Position numbers and translations under genes: made by a program. This document shows positions 45,701 to 53,667 of a stretch of DNA of 64,000 nucleotides, one piece after another. The notes below the pieces were generated by a model. It saw only the letters and a list, made by a program, of their open reading frames with translations, did no database searches and was not told the DNA's origin. Location of the stretch: the NCBI RefSeq assembly GCF_032586175.1, contig NZ_JAWHTE010000020.1, positions 25,131 to 89,130 of the forward strand, given 5' to 3'. Numbering within the stretch: the stretch's first letter is position 1; each line of letters opens with the position of its first letter. The stretch is from Ovoidimarina sediminis. GTDB lineage: Bacteria > Pseudomonadota > Alphaproteobacteria > Rhodobacterales > Rhodobacteraceae.

Positions 45701-48497
45701 CCAACAGATCACCAAAGCTCATGTCTGGCACCAAACGCCCGCGGATAGGCAAGACGTTGACATACAATCCAATCGACCGACCGGACGTCCCTGGCGGGCG
45801 GCCATCGACCCCGGTGCCGACGATCAGATCGTCCTGCATTGAAGTGCGGAAAAGCAATGCCTGAAACGCCGCAAGTGCCGCCGCGAAAAGCGTCGTCTGA
45901 TGCTCGGCGGCAGTATTGCGCAGCTGGTTGCAGAGGTCGCCCGACAGCGTTATCCGCATTCGGTCCCCGAAATAAGCTGCTCGCGCCGGACGCGGCCGGT
46001 CCGATGGCAGCGAAAGAACCGGTGGCGCGCCGTCGAGCGCGTCTTTCCAATAGGACAGCATCCGGTCCGCGCGGTCACCGCGCAGCCGGTCACGCTCCCA
46101 AAGCGCGTAGTCGCCGAATGGCACCGGCTGCGGCAAGGCCCTATCCTCACCGTGGTAGTGGGCGAGGATCTCTTTATCCATGACCTCCGAGGACACGCCA
46201 TCCGTGACAATGTGATTCATTCCGAGAACAAGCACACCATCGTCCTCGGAAATCTTCAGGAACCGCGGGCGAAAAAGCGGCCCGGTTTCAATGTCATAGG
46301 ATTGCGCGATGAAGTCCTGCGCGGCCAAGTTCATTTTCCGCTCAGCATCATCTTCCGACCGCACAGCAAGATCGGTGACTGGGATTTCGACCCGCTCGAT
46401 TGCGTCGAAGAACTGTACGGGCCGACCATCTCTCCGTGGGAACCGTGCCCGTAAAATCTCGTGGCGATCTACAAGGCTCTGTACGGCGTCGCGCAGGCGC
46501 GTCATGTCGACAGCACCGTGGAAACGAATCCCGTGTCCCACGCTGTACCCAAGAGCCGAAGGATCAGCCTTCAAGACAAACCACAACCGCTCCTGCGCGA
46601 AGGTCAGCGGCACCTCTTTACCGGCTTCCCGGGTTGGTATTTCGACCCGGCGATGGCGATTGGCCGACACGTTTGTCCCGGCCCGCTTCAGCGCATCGAT
46701 GGCTTCGGCCATGCCCCGGATCGTTGCGCCGCGGCCGTAGATCGTCTCTGTCGACAGCGTGACGCCGAAGGCATCCTCGATCTCGAGCACCAGGCGGAGA
46801 GCTTGAAGAGAGTCTCCGCCGCGCACGACGAAGCTGTCGCTGAGATTGAGTTCACTTATGTTCAGGATCGGCTTCCAGATTTCGGCCAGCCTTCGCTCCA
46901 ATTCAGACCAAGTGCCGTCATGCTCGGTCTGAGGTGGTCGCCCGAGCCCCAGCGCTTCAAGCGCCTGGCCAGGCTGAAACTTGCCACCGTAGGATCGCGG
47001 AACCTTGTCCACGACGATGATCCGGTCGGGCAGCTTGTAGCGCGCGAGGCGCTTTGACAAGGCATCGACCACGGCTTCTTCGGTCAATCTGGTTTCATGC
47101 ACCGGCGCCACCACGGCGGCAGGTATCTGTCCGAGCGTCGGGTGCGGCAACGCGAAGCAGGCGCAATCGCTGACGCCGTCAATTTCCGCGATCGCCGCCT
47201 CGACCTCAAGCGGAGAGATTTTCTGACCGCCTCGATTTATCACGAGCTTCTTGCGACCAGTCACATAGAGATAGCCGTCCGCGTCGAACCGACCCAGATC
47301 ACCGGTATAGAACCAGCCGTTACGGAAGGCCGCGTCCGCTTCAGGATCATTGTAGTAGCCGGGCGCCATCTCGTCGTTCCTGACGACAATCTGACCTTCG
47401 CGCCCGGCCCTGAGCACGTCACCGATATCATCAACGATGCGGACCTCACATTGATAGGGTCGACCGACGGAATTGGCTCGGTGCGGGAGATCGACGGTTT
47501 CGCAGGCGATCATGCCAGCATCCGTCGAGCCGTACTTCACAATGCAGGTCAGTCCGAGTTCGCTCTCGAGACGTTCGCGGATGGTCTCCGGGAGCTGATA
47601 GCTTGCGGCCCGAACTATGCGCATGTCCCAACGGGCAATGATATCGCGGTGGTCTTCTGCGCGTTCGAGGATTGCCCTATGGTAAGCGGGACCACCAGAA
47701 AACCATGTGGTACGGAATGTGTCCGCGAGGCAGAAGAAGTCGTCTGGGTCAAAATCCTGGGAAACAACCACGGTCCCACCGGAATAGACTGCCGACTGAA
47801 AGCCGATGTTGATGCCGCCGCCCAAATGTGGCGGCCGGAAATTCAGGCCGATGTCCGCGGGAGTTAGACCAATCGATTGCGACGCGGATCTTGCCCTGCG
47901 TACGGCTAGCCAGTGCGGAATGCAGACCGCCTTGGGCCGTGATGTCGTGCCAGAGCTCATCAACAGGTAGGCCAGATCATCCGGACCGGCAGGCCCCGCC
48001 TGCGCGGTTGCCCCTATCCGGTCTGCATCAAGGCTGAACCGCCCTGCGGGAGCGTCGGGTTCTGGTTTGAGGGTGATCACCGGCAATCCGGCTTCGCGCG
48101 CTGCCTCGCGGGCCGGTGTATGGTCGGATGTCGCGATGACCGCATGCGCGCCGATATGGCCAAAGATACGTGCGTATTCCGACGTCGTGAGCCGGGCATC
48201 GATCATCGCCGCGGTGGCGGAGGGCGAAACAGTCTGTAGGGCGACATAGGCTTCCGGTCGCGCCTCGCAGACTATTGCGATACGGCAGCCGATGCCCAAA
48301 CCAATATCGTTCAAAACCGACCGAACGTCAGTAATCGCAGCCGCTAAATCTGCGAACAGAAGCGGCGCACGATCGGGCGTTAAAAGGCAGGCCGAATCCT
48401 TGCGCGCCGCCACGTGAGAAAGCACGACGTCTTCAAATGTCTTCGCTTTTGTTTCCCTTGGAACCACCACCAAGTCAGAATACCGAAGGTATAGCAA
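42693..48497 (-). CDS. Nonribosomal peptide synthetase, A-T-C-A-T-TE (1934 aa)
   Basis: Domains by approximate residue: adenylation 1 (15-520, LLMSSGTTSRPKAV, YGSTDAG, YTGDLGRFD, GGQKISPLEVE); carrier 1 (Ser near 560 in VRGGDSLQALRL); condensation (625-1065), whose active-site motif reads NHIVTDG, keeping the catalytic second His of HHxxxDG; adenylation 2 (1090-1590, LFTSGSTGRPKGVAIHH, NAYGPTENSVWS, YLTGDRARL); carrier 2 (Ser near 1620 in DAGGDSLLLMEL); thioesterase (1690-1925, Ser in GYSFGG). This is a loading module plus one extension module and release, so the product should be a two-unit compound. By hand alignment to GrsA the second A domain's pocket reads D-V-F-I-L-G-A-V-W, which I cannot assign. 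The first A domain diverges and may load an acyl or aryl acid. No PPTase, MbtH or tailoring genes are adjacent. Confidence 0.93.
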   Translation of the reverse strand: MLYLRYSDLVVVPRETKAKTFEDVVLSHVAARKDSACLLTPDRAPLLFADLAAAITDVRSVLNDIGLGIGCRIAIVCEARPEAYVALQTVSPSATAAMIDARLTTSEYARIFGHIGAHAVIATSDHTPAREAAREAGLPVITLKPEPDAPAGRFSLDADRIGATAQAGPAGPDDLAYLLMSSGTTSRPKAVCIPHWLAVRRARSASQSIGLTPADIGLNFRPPHLGGGINIGFQSAVYSGGTVVVSQDFDPDDFFCLADTFRTTWFSGGPAYHRAILERAEDHRDIIARWDMRIVRAASYQLPETIRERLESELGLTCIVKYGSTDAGMIACETVDLPHRANSVGRPYQCEVRIVDDIGDVLRAGREGQIVVRNDEMAPGYYNDPEADAAFRNGWFYTGDLGRFDADGYLYVTGRKKLVINRGGQKISPLEVEAAIAEIDGVSDCACFALPHPTLGQIPAAVVAPVHETRLTEEAVVDALSKRLARYKLPDRIIVVDKVPRSYGGKFQPGQALEALGLGRPPQTEHDGTWSELERRLAEIWKPILNISELNLSDSFVVRGGDSLQALRLVLEIEDAFGVTLSTETIYGRGATIRGMAEAIDALKRAGTNVSANRHRRVEIPTREAGKEVPLTFAQERLWFVLKADPSALGYSVGHGIRFHGAVDMTRLRDAVQSLVDRHEILRARFPRRDGRPVQFFDAIERVEIPVTDLAVRSEDDAERKMNLAAQDFIAQSYDIETGPLFRPRFLKISEDDGVLVLGMNHIVTDGVSSEVMDKEILAHYHGEDRALPQPVPFGDYALWERDRLRGDRADRMLSYWKDALDGAPPVLSLPSDRPRPARAAYFGDRMRITLSGDLCNQLRNTAAEHQTTLFAAALAAFQALLFRTSMQDDLIVGTGVDGRPPGTSGRSIGLYVNVLPIRGRLVPDMSFGDLLAQSRKVLSDGLRHAEVPFERIVQAVNPPRTLACHPLVQAFFGLMPRRSSDIGSGDDLEALDLGRRFARFDLSFMLVEEVDGIGGFVEFRTDLFDRPTIARLIDMYQRLVGAMTQNPDLPISTHALTSDAQAAALVRSMCGKEADYPVDRSIHAVFRDVARRAPERPAVTGPDGTRIDYGTLDSWSDAIAHRLRDAGVRGGLVAVSAERRPAFVAGILGCLKAGTGYLPIAPDGPKSRLRDIIRDAGSTHVLLQAGSLLNVANTPLRVVDLPQNPIAPRADAGGLPDSAGHDDVAYVLFTSGSTGRPKGVAIHHGGILRLVINTDIADLGPDHAFLQIAPTTFDVSSFDIWGSLLNGGHVIQAPWPLPGLTELARQIENEEVTSVEITTPLFEKLVDVRASAFAGLHQVLVGGDAMSPDHARRFLASAPATRLVNAYGPTENSVWSTAHVVTSDSAKGHTIPIGRAIANTSVYILDARGAPVPHGIEGELAVGGPGVGLGYLNAPDLTAQKFRPDPFSDRPGARMYLTGDRARLCQNGEIEFRGRLDQQVKIRGFLVEPAEIVAALSDQPDIAQAHVIATDADDGQKRLLGFFAPSDPVAAGPSPNEVRRRLQELLPAYLVPSRLFQVSHLPLTRNGKIDRAKLLEVARSTREETVKRTPQTLIEATVGLLWKEVLSHDDYDREVSFFDAGGDSLLLMELAFKIVEEFGVELPLPLLFRDPSIAGIAKLIEDHGHEVERPGLVVGDPLVVPLVYRREADSEDRRLYIVSGAGGHVLPFAGIARNLMDEWTAVGLLDPAIGGELPRPTIEDVAARLIQAVESVDPDGPVFLAGYSFGGLVAHEMANQLHSSGRRVGVVLLDTRSPHLQTVSRRLYSELRQRKKWFADLAQDLRRTASDRTANFNEQEERRRRTGLRIHQRQLGQAYVPAAHDAPTVLLRSESGTGPLSLEDHGWGKVLPDIEVMHVKGTHLDMLKGKNEGGFSTVLSRALSRVEAASRSRASDR

Positions 48498-48571
48498 TTG
48501 TTACGAATTTTGGATGCTTGTTGGTGACACAAGCTAAGCGTGTTGTCCACGCCCAAGAAAATGGAGCAGTC

Positions 48572-48917
48572 AACGGACCTGTTCATCCAGCGTGGGGCGC
48601 CTCGGTTCATCCGATCCGACAATGGCCCCGAGTTCATCGCACAGAAAATTCGCGACTGGATCGCCGCCGTCGGTGCAACAACCGCCTACGTCGAACCAGG
48701 ATGCCCGTAGGAGAACGGTTACTGCGAGAGATTCAACGCCAGATTCACGGACGAGCTACTGCACGGTCAAGTGTTCTATACGCTCAAAGAGGCGCAGATC
48801 CTGATCGAGCAATGGCGACATCACTACAATACGGCCAGACCGCACAGTTCCCTCGGCTACCGGCCCCCAGCTCCCGAAGTATTCATACCGATGGATCAGC
48901 GACCAACCATACATTAG
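48572..48917 (+). pseudogene. IS3-family transposase (OrfB) C-terminal fragment
   Basis: FIRSDNGPEFIAQKIRDWIA, GATTAYVEPG, ERFNARFTDELL, RRHYNTARPHSSLGYRPPAP are the integrase-core end of IS3-group transposases. The 5' part is missing and a TAG at 48708-48710 interrupts ENGYCERFN. It sits just upstream of the NRPS start, so the insertion may have separated the NRPS from its original promoter. A second, frameshifted fragment of the same type is at 58045. Confidence 0.88.
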
Positions 48918-49168
48918 CATTCAACCGGGATTACCCTAAGGTGGCAGCTCAGCGCGGGCGATCGTGTCGCCGATATTTGGCAAACGGATAAGTCCCTCAG
49001 GGCCCTCTCGCTCGAGATAGCATTGGTCATGACCGGGATCTTTTCCCCAGAATTTGCGACCTTGTGCTAGACAAATATGGCTTCACGCTCTCTTGGGGAA
49101 AAGTCGTGTTGCCGTGTTCGAATCTGTATTAGGGTGTAGCCTGGCTCGGGTGGTTTAACCACACTCGG
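48918..49168. other. Gene-free stretch upstream of the NRPS/IS3 fragment
   Basis: Together with the repeats at 49169-49532 this forms about 720 bases without a gene between the IS3 remnant and the MscS gene. Nothing coding was recognised. Confidence 0.4.
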
Positions 49169-49454
49169 CTGCCCTTGCCTGGGGGGGGAGCTGACTACCC
49201 CCACTTTAAGACTCCTTTCCGCGGTCGGGCGGCCTTCGGGTCGTCCGGCATGCGGAGAGGAGCCATTCGAAGTGCCTCAAGGACCGAATGGGCACGAAAA
49301 CGCGAACCGAAGACAAACCTCTGACAAGGCTTTCATAGTCGTAATTACTTATGTACTCACCGAGCGTCGCGAGACCAAGCCGTCTCGGTGGTTCGACGCG
49401 GTCAGCCATCAGCTCGCGTAGAACGCCACCTAACCCTTGATACCACCCTTCAGT
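49169..49454. repeat. 285-bp dispersed repeat, copy 2
   Basis: Full-length relative of 42064-42347, in the same orientation, also followed within about 30-50 bp by the CGTTATCGGC motif. It lies upstream of the NRPS side (minus) and of MscS (plus). Confidence 0.8.
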
Positions 49455-49479
49455 GAGGCGAAGCGGTCTCCATACTCTG

Positions 49480-49532
49480 CGTTATCGGCAGGTCGAGTCG
49501 GGCACGGTACGCGTTATCGCCAATCCGGCTCA
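49480..49532. repeat. Paired 21-bp motif, 32-bp period (locus 2)
   Basis: CGTTATCGGCAGGTCGAGTC at 49480 and a more diverged CGTTATCGCCAATCCGGCTC at 49512. The spacing is exactly 32 bp as at 6035 and 55266. The pair lies about 100 bp upstream of the MscS start. Confidence 0.8.
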
Positions 49533-49636
49533 GCATTCCAGGACTGATACCCATATCAGGGGCCGACCGAGGCGCATCATCGATGCAGTGTTCCGGTCAT
49601 CGAAGACATGGAGTAGAGACAACCATCCACGGCGAC

Positions 49637-51166
49637 ATGGTCAGACGTATGCACACCTATTCTGCACTCCGACGTGAGAGACGGCCCACAGGGCTTTGTC
49701 TCCTTCTCGCGATCTTTGCGATCGTCATTGGTCTCACGCTGGGACCTCTCCATGCGCAGGAGGCTGTCCCCTCTGAACCGCCCGCCGGCGTAACGGAGAC
49801 GGCAACGACGGACGCTGGAGGGACAGAGCCCGATGCGGCGCCCATATATCCGGCCGGACTTGCGGATCCGAGCATTCCGCTTGAAGAGCTGGAACTGCGA
49901 TTGTTGCCTCTGAATGTCGAGCAGTTGAGTGCGCTTGCGACCGCCTGGCAGGAAATCGTCGCCCATCAGACATTGGGTGTCGTCGAGGCAACGCTTGAAG
50001 CTGAGCGCCTCGAGGATGACCGGCGCGACACCGCCCGGGAAAGGATCGTTGCCTTGGCGGAGATTCGCGATCTGGGGTTCGCGCATTTCACGGCTGTCGT
50101 GAACGAACTCGACAGAAAGGGCGGCGACGAGGCGGTTGTCGCGACATTCCGGAGCTATCGATCCTCAATCATTGTCGAGGAGAAGCAACGGGCAGACTGG
50201 CGCACCCTCTTTTCGCAGGCGCTCAACTGGCTTGCATCACCGGACGGTGGTGTGGAGCTAGGGATCAGAGGCATTGTCATCCTCGCGACGTTTGTGGGCC
50301 TCCTCATCACCGCGAAAATCATTCGTGCGTACGCAAGGAGGCTGCTTGCGCGCATTCCCACTATTTCCAAGCTCCTGCAAAGTTTCTTCGCCATGGTGAT
50401 CTACTGGCTGACGATTGTCGTCGGCCTGATGATCGCGCTCTCCGCTCTGGGGGTCGACATCACACCGGTGTTCGCCCTGTTTGGTGGCGGTGCGTTCATT
50501 CTTGCCTTTGCCATGCAGGAGACGCTTGGCAATCTCGCCGCCGGGCTGATGATCATGATCAATCGCCCCTTTGACGAGGGCGACTACGTCGATGTCGCCG
50601 GGGTGTCGGGAACCGTCAACAGTGTCTCGATCGTATCAACAACCGTAACGACCCCGGACAACCAGGTGATCGTCATTCCGAACTCCAAGGTCTGGGGTGA
50701 CATCATCACGAACGTCACGGCATCCAAGACACGCCGTGTCGACCTCGTCTTTGGCATTGGATACGGCGACTCGATCGAAGAGGCGCAGAGGGTCCTCGAG
50801 GACGTGGTTGCAGCGAACCCGCTTGTTCTTGACGAGCCTGCACCCGTGATCCGTGTCAGTGAGCTGGCCGACAGCTCGGTCAACTTCATCGTGCGCCCCT
50901 GGGCAAAGACCGAAGACTACTGGGCGCTCTACTGGGATCTCCAGCGGGCCGTGAAAGAAGCCTTTGACCAGGCCGGGATTTCCATTCCATTTCCCCAAAC
51001 CGATATGCATCTCCACGTTGCCAACCGCGATGCGACCCAAGTCGAGCCAGTCGGCGAGGACGACCTGGCCCTGGCGGGCGAAACCCGCACCAAGGCGGGC
51101 TCAAGCTATGCGCAGGATGACGGCGAGCGTGACGTCGAGAACGATGAGGAGCGCACGAACAACTGA
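49637..51166 (+). CDS. Mechanosensitive ion channel, MscS family
   Basis: About 509 residues from ATG 49637 (ATG 49649 is also possible). A signal peptide (LCLLLAIFAIVIGLTLGPLHA) is followed by a periplasmic helical region of about 150 residues, then three membrane helices: ILATFVGLLITAKII, FFAMVIYWLTIVVGLMIALS, and the pore-lining TM3 GGGAFILAFAMQETLGNLAA. The beta domain follows with NRPFDEGDYVDVAG and the typical VVTTPDNQVIVIPNSK-like motif, then the cytoplasmic vestibule and an acidic tail. It should open under membrane tension to release solutes on osmotic downshock. The longer frame from 49583 has no better start. Not in an operon. Confidence 0.92.
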   Translation: MVRRMHTYSALRRERRPTGLCLLLAIFAIVIGLTLGPLHAQEAVPSEPPAGVTETATTDAGGTEPDAAPIYPAGLADPSIPLEELELRLLPLNVEQLSALATAWQEIVAHQTLGVVEATLEAERLEDDRRDTARERIVALAEIRDLGFAHFTAVVNELDRKGGDEAVVATFRSYRSSIIVEEKQRADWRTLFSQALNWLASPDGGVELGIRGIVILATFVGLLITAKIIRAYARRLLARIPTISKLLQSFFAMVIYWLTIVVGLMIALSALGVDITPVFALFGGGAFILAFAMQETLGNLAAGLMIMINRPFDEGDYVDVAGVSGTVNSVSIVSTTVTTPDNQVIVIPNSKVWGDIITNVTASKTRRVDLVFGIGYGDSIEEAQRVLEDVVAANPLVLDEPAPVIRVSELADSSVNFIVRPWAKTEDYWALYWDLQRAVKEAFDQAGISIPFPQTDMHLHVANRDATQVEPVGEDDLALAGETRTKAGSSYAQDDGERDVENDEERTNN

Positions 51167-51424
51167 CGCTCCGGTCTATTCTTCCGCGCAAGGTCGCAAG
51201 GGTATGCACACAAAGATAACGGGGATCCGTGGTTGAGTGCGAGGCTTGCGTTCACGGCATCATGAATTGAGCGGGCAAAGAAGTGATCTCACTTGTCCCC
51301 ACCTGCGAAGGGCTCCCGGCCCAGAGCGATCGCGACTTTGTGGACGGCACCAGGGAGGGCACCGTTGCGTAGCACGGGATGACCAACCGAAACTTATCTC
51401 GCGCAGACCAATAAACCGGTGGTT

Positions 51425-51444
51425 GGAGGGACGTTCGCCCCTCC
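51425..51444 (-). terminator. Hairpin after small gene B, copy 2
   Basis: A GGAGGG/CCCTCC stem with an 8-nt loop lies 27 bp after the stop of gene B copy 2, at the position of the terminators in copies 1 and 3, but without a T-tract. Confidence 0.45.
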
Positions 51445-51471
51445 TGCCCCGGCTGGCCACCGTCTCTCATC

Positions 51472-51618
51472 TTACTTTCGCGTCGTACCAAATCCGATCA
51501 CGTCAAAACGGTCCGCATCCAACCTCAACCGTATTTTCCGACCGGACCACTGGATCTCACGGACATCGTGGCGTCGCGGATCTATGTCCAATCCAAATCT
51601 GATCATGAATGCGTTCAT
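51472..51618 (-). CDS. Small protein B, cassette copy 2 (48 aa)
   Basis: Starts MNAFMIRFGLDIDPRRHDVR and ends VIGFGTTRK, ten residues longer than copies 1 and 3. The first 14 residues match copy 1 almost fully; the middle keeps SGR-x-x-R-x-R. It lies 43 bp after gene A copy 2 on the same strand. No domain recognised. Confidence 0.6.
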   Translation of the reverse strand: MNAFMIRFGLDIDPRRHDVREIQWSGRKIRLRLDADRFDVIGFGTTRK

Positions 51619-51661
51619 TTTCTTCTTTTCCAAATCTCTAAATGAATTTCGGTGTCATCTT

Positions 51662-51898
51662 TCAGATCCCGGCACGCATCAGCATGCGGCCGAAGACCCC
51701 TGCATTGGACCAGCGCTCGGCGATAAGGGCCTGCCGGTAGATGTCTTTCCGAGCTTGTGAACGAACATCTCTGCGGGCGATGGTGGTGTAGATCCTAGCA
51801 GGCCTCCCTATGTTCACTTTGACGTGCCTCAACCGGGCTTCAGTCAATAAACGCCCCTGCCCCTCCAACTGCATCGGAAGCAGACATTCGTCCGGCAC
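51662..51898 (-). CDS. Small protein A, cassette copy 2, N-terminus fused to 142-bp repeat
   Basis: The C-terminal ~42 residues (YTTIARRDVRSQARKDIYRQ ... RAGI) belong to the family of the 45-residue proteins at 5702 and 53884. The normal N-terminus MKLYATRT is absent: the reading frame instead continues in-frame into the 142-bp repeat, so the first 36 codons (from MPDECLLPMQ) are repeat-derived and match the out-of-gene frame upstream of the Usp gene. Expression may start from an ATG or GTG in the repeat. The junction is exactly at 51790/51791. It is either a functional fusion or a promoter-swap scar. Confidence 0.55.
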   Translation of the reverse strand: MPDECLLPMQLEGQGRLLTEARLRHVKVNIGRPARIYTTIARRDVRSQARKDIYRQALIAERWSNAGVFGRMLMRAGI

Positions 51899-51932
51899 TG
51901 ACCAGGCGAACCTCCCGCCTTACCTCCCCCGG
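51791..51932. repeat. 142-bp dispersed repeat, copy 2
   Basis: 138 of 142 positions equal 1587-1728, without gaps. Its downstream border (minus-strand sense) fuses into small gene A copy 2. Confidence 0.85.
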
Positions 51933-52089
51933 GGCACTGGAGAGGTCAAAAGTCGGATCGCAACAACGTGAGACATCGCGCGTCGACGCGGCACGAAAAC
52001 CAGAGCGGGCCAGACGTCCGGAGACTTCGCCCGGAGCGGATGATCACAGCGGCTACGGGTCCTACCCGAGGAGCGGCCCAACGCAAACG

Positions 52090-52123
52090 AGAAAGGCGCC
52101 AGATATTCCTCTGACGCCTTTCC
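52090..52123 (-). terminator. Terminator of the EF-hand protein gene
   Basis: GAAAGGCG..CAGA pairs with TCTG..CGCCTTTC across a short loop. On the minus strand, about 50 bp after the stop at 52170, it is followed by a TCTCGTTT tract. Confidence 0.7.
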
Positions 52124-52169
52124 AAGCTGCCCTTAGGTTCTTCCCTATGGGTGAGCGTTACACCGGCGG

Positions 52170-52769
52170 CTACTTGTTCTTGCCCTTTGCCTTGCCGCCC
52201 TTCTTACTCTTTGAGCTGGCGCTCGCGCTCTTGCTCGACTTGCTTCCAGCATTGGCCTTGTTGTCCTCGGCCTGCTGCTTGTTGGCATAGGCGCCGGCCT
52301 TGCCTGCGTTTGACCGCTCAAAGCCGCGCTCGGACCGGCGGATTTCGTCCACGGTCACCCCCTCGATCTCGACGTCCACTGTTTCGGTTGTCATGATTGG
52401 CTCGCCTTTTTCGTAGAGCGGATCACCTGTGTCAGGGTCCGTCGCCTGAACCATGGCAGGCTCGCCGTTAGCGTCGATGCCCTCGACCATGATCGGCGCG
52501 CCTTGTTCGTAGAGCAGTTCGCCGGTTTCGGGATCGGTTGCCTGCACCTCTTGCTCAACCTCTACGGTGACCGGCTCCGGGTTCGTATTGTACTGGCGGT
52601 AGGCAATGGCGCCGTGGTGCGGTCCAAGGACCTCGACGAACTCCTCTTCGGTGAGGACCTCATCGCCATTGGTGTCGAGCTCCGAAAATGTCGCAGCAAA
52701 ACCAGTTGAGGTCGTCATCGCCAGGATAAATGCGGTGGCGGTTCCAAGTCTCAGAAAATTGGGGGTCAT
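52170..52769 (-). CDS. Secreted EF-hand protein with internal repeats
   Basis: 199 residues from ATG 52769 (MTPNFLRLGTATAFILAM), a signal peptide cleaved near TGFAA; the longer frame to 52931 is rejected because this start has a purine-rich site and the signal peptide follows at once. One canonical EF-hand loop, DTNGDEVLTEEEF, predicts calcium binding. Two copies of VQATDP-x-TG-x-x-LYE-x-G-x-PIM follow. The last 45 residues are Ser/Lys-rich low complexity ending KGGKAKGKNK. The sequence suggests an exported calcium-binding protein of unknown role. The 285-bp repeat (partial copy 3) lies about 170 bp upstream. Confidence 0.8.
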   Translation of the reverse strand: MTPNFLRLGTATAFILAMTTSTGFAATFSELDTNGDEVLTEEEFVEVLGPHHGAIAYRQYNTNPEPVTVEVEQEVQATDPETGELLYEQGAPIMVEGIDANGEPAMVQATDPDTGDPLYEKGEPIMTTETVDVEIEGVTVDEIRRSERGFERSNAGKAGAYANKQQAEDNKANAGSKSSKSASASSKSKKGGKAKGKNK

Positions 52770-52937
52770 TGTCCCGTGCCTTCCCTCTCGTTTGTGCTGC
52801 CCCCGAAAAGCCGAGATCGCCCTCAACCAAGGCAAAAGCGTGGCGGCGATTGGGATAATTGGCGGCGGAAACCTGTTCGTCTTTCCCGAGATCGATGGTA
52901 ATGTAGTCACCGGCACGGGCTGTTTGGGCACACCTGC

Positions 52938-53055
52938 CTGCCCTTGTCTGGGGGGAGAACTGTCCTTCCCACGACAATGCTCCTTTCCACGGTCGGGCGG
53001 CCTCCGGGTCGTCCGACTTGCGGAGCGAGCCTACCCAATCTGCGCCCAATAAGAC
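52938..53055. repeat. 285-bp dispersed repeat, partial copy 3
   Basis: Only the first ~115 bp of the family (CTGCCCTTGTCTGGGG ... TGCGGAGCGAGCC) are present. It lies upstream of the EF-hand gene on the minus strand. Confidence 0.7.
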
Positions 53056-53161
53056 CGGTTTGATCTCGCCTTGAGGCGTCTAACTGACATCTCCCGAGGA
53101 AGATTGAAGACTTGTCGCAGGGCCCGACGGGGAGAGTGCACCCGGATATCCCCTTCAGCGG

Positions 53162-53218
53162 AAAACAAAAAACGGCGCCCCGGATCGGCCTCGGGACAGA
53201 GCCGGATCCAAGACGCCG
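53162..53218 (-). terminator. Strong terminator at the end of the 265-bp repeat, copy 2
   Basis: On the minus strand a nested stem (CGGCG/CGCCG outside, GGATC/GATCC inside) ends in TTTTTTGTTTT. In copy 1 (near 4965) the hairpin is partly kept but the T-tract is lost. Confidence 0.75.
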
Positions 53219-53425
53219 CTTTATTGGACCCGTGGGAGCATTAGGTCCAGAATTCGTCGGCGAGGCCCAAATACAAACACGGGCGTCAACTCACTACGAC
53301 ACACTCACACTCACTCGCACACACACTAAACATCAACTCGCTACTGAAATTACATTAGCAAACCTAATGATGTATAAGTGTAATCAAATTCACATTCAGG
53401 GATGAATTCCAACCCATAGCGGGAA
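53165..53425. repeat. 265-bp dispersed repeat, copy 2
   Basis: Relative of 4965-5225 with small gaps. It includes most of small gene C, then about 120 bp of non-coding sequence rich in GTGTGAGTG, then a terminator. This layout could be the tail of an mRNA or a small RNA. Confidence 0.75.
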
Positions 53426-53460
53426 ACAAACTGTTTCTGGTCGCGGTACTGGCCGACCAA
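53350..53460 (-). CDS. Small protein C, copy 2 (about 36 aa)
   Basis: KQFVSRYGLEFIPECEFDYT, then SLGLLM at the end, matches small protein C at 5136. No ATG start: the frame may begin at TTG 53460, or upstream within the kinase fragment. Substitutions relative to copy 1 leave the frame intact and keep Ser-Arg, Gly, Glu, Cys-Glu and Tyr-Thr-Tyr. Confidence 0.35.
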   Translation of the reverse strand: MVGQYRDQKQFVSRYGLEFIPECEFDYTYTSLGLLM

Positions 53461-53506
53461 GCCGGTACACGACGTCCGCACTCGGCCACCCAAAGTCCAG
53501 GAGCGC

Positions 53507-53665
53507 CTAGTTCGTGTAGTAACTCGTGTACTTCTCTTTGTACGAGTAATAGCCGCTATAGGCATATTTCGCCGCCTTGCCCGTGTTCACCTGCGTCATG
53601 GCAACACCGGCAATGGGTGCACCGACTGAGCGCAGCTCTTTCAGTCCTTCGAGTACCGCCCCGCG
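53507..53665 (-). pseudogene. BY-kinase C-terminal fragment, third copy
   Basis: About 52 codons, GAVLEGLKELRSVGAPIAG to the tail GYYSYKEKYTSYYTN and stop, nearly identical to the end of the kinase at 55361. Homology stops at 53665, where the terminator of small gene B follows at once. It lacks all nucleotide-binding motifs and a start codon. Confidence 0.85.
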
Positions 53666-53667
53666 AT

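Noticed and set aside
47097..47867. 256-residue plus-strand open frame
   Set aside because: Antisense to the first adenylation domain of the NRPS.
49110..49140. GTTCGAATC T-loop-like sequence suggesting a tRNA
   Set aside because: No matching acceptor, D-arm or anticodon stem could be drawn around it.
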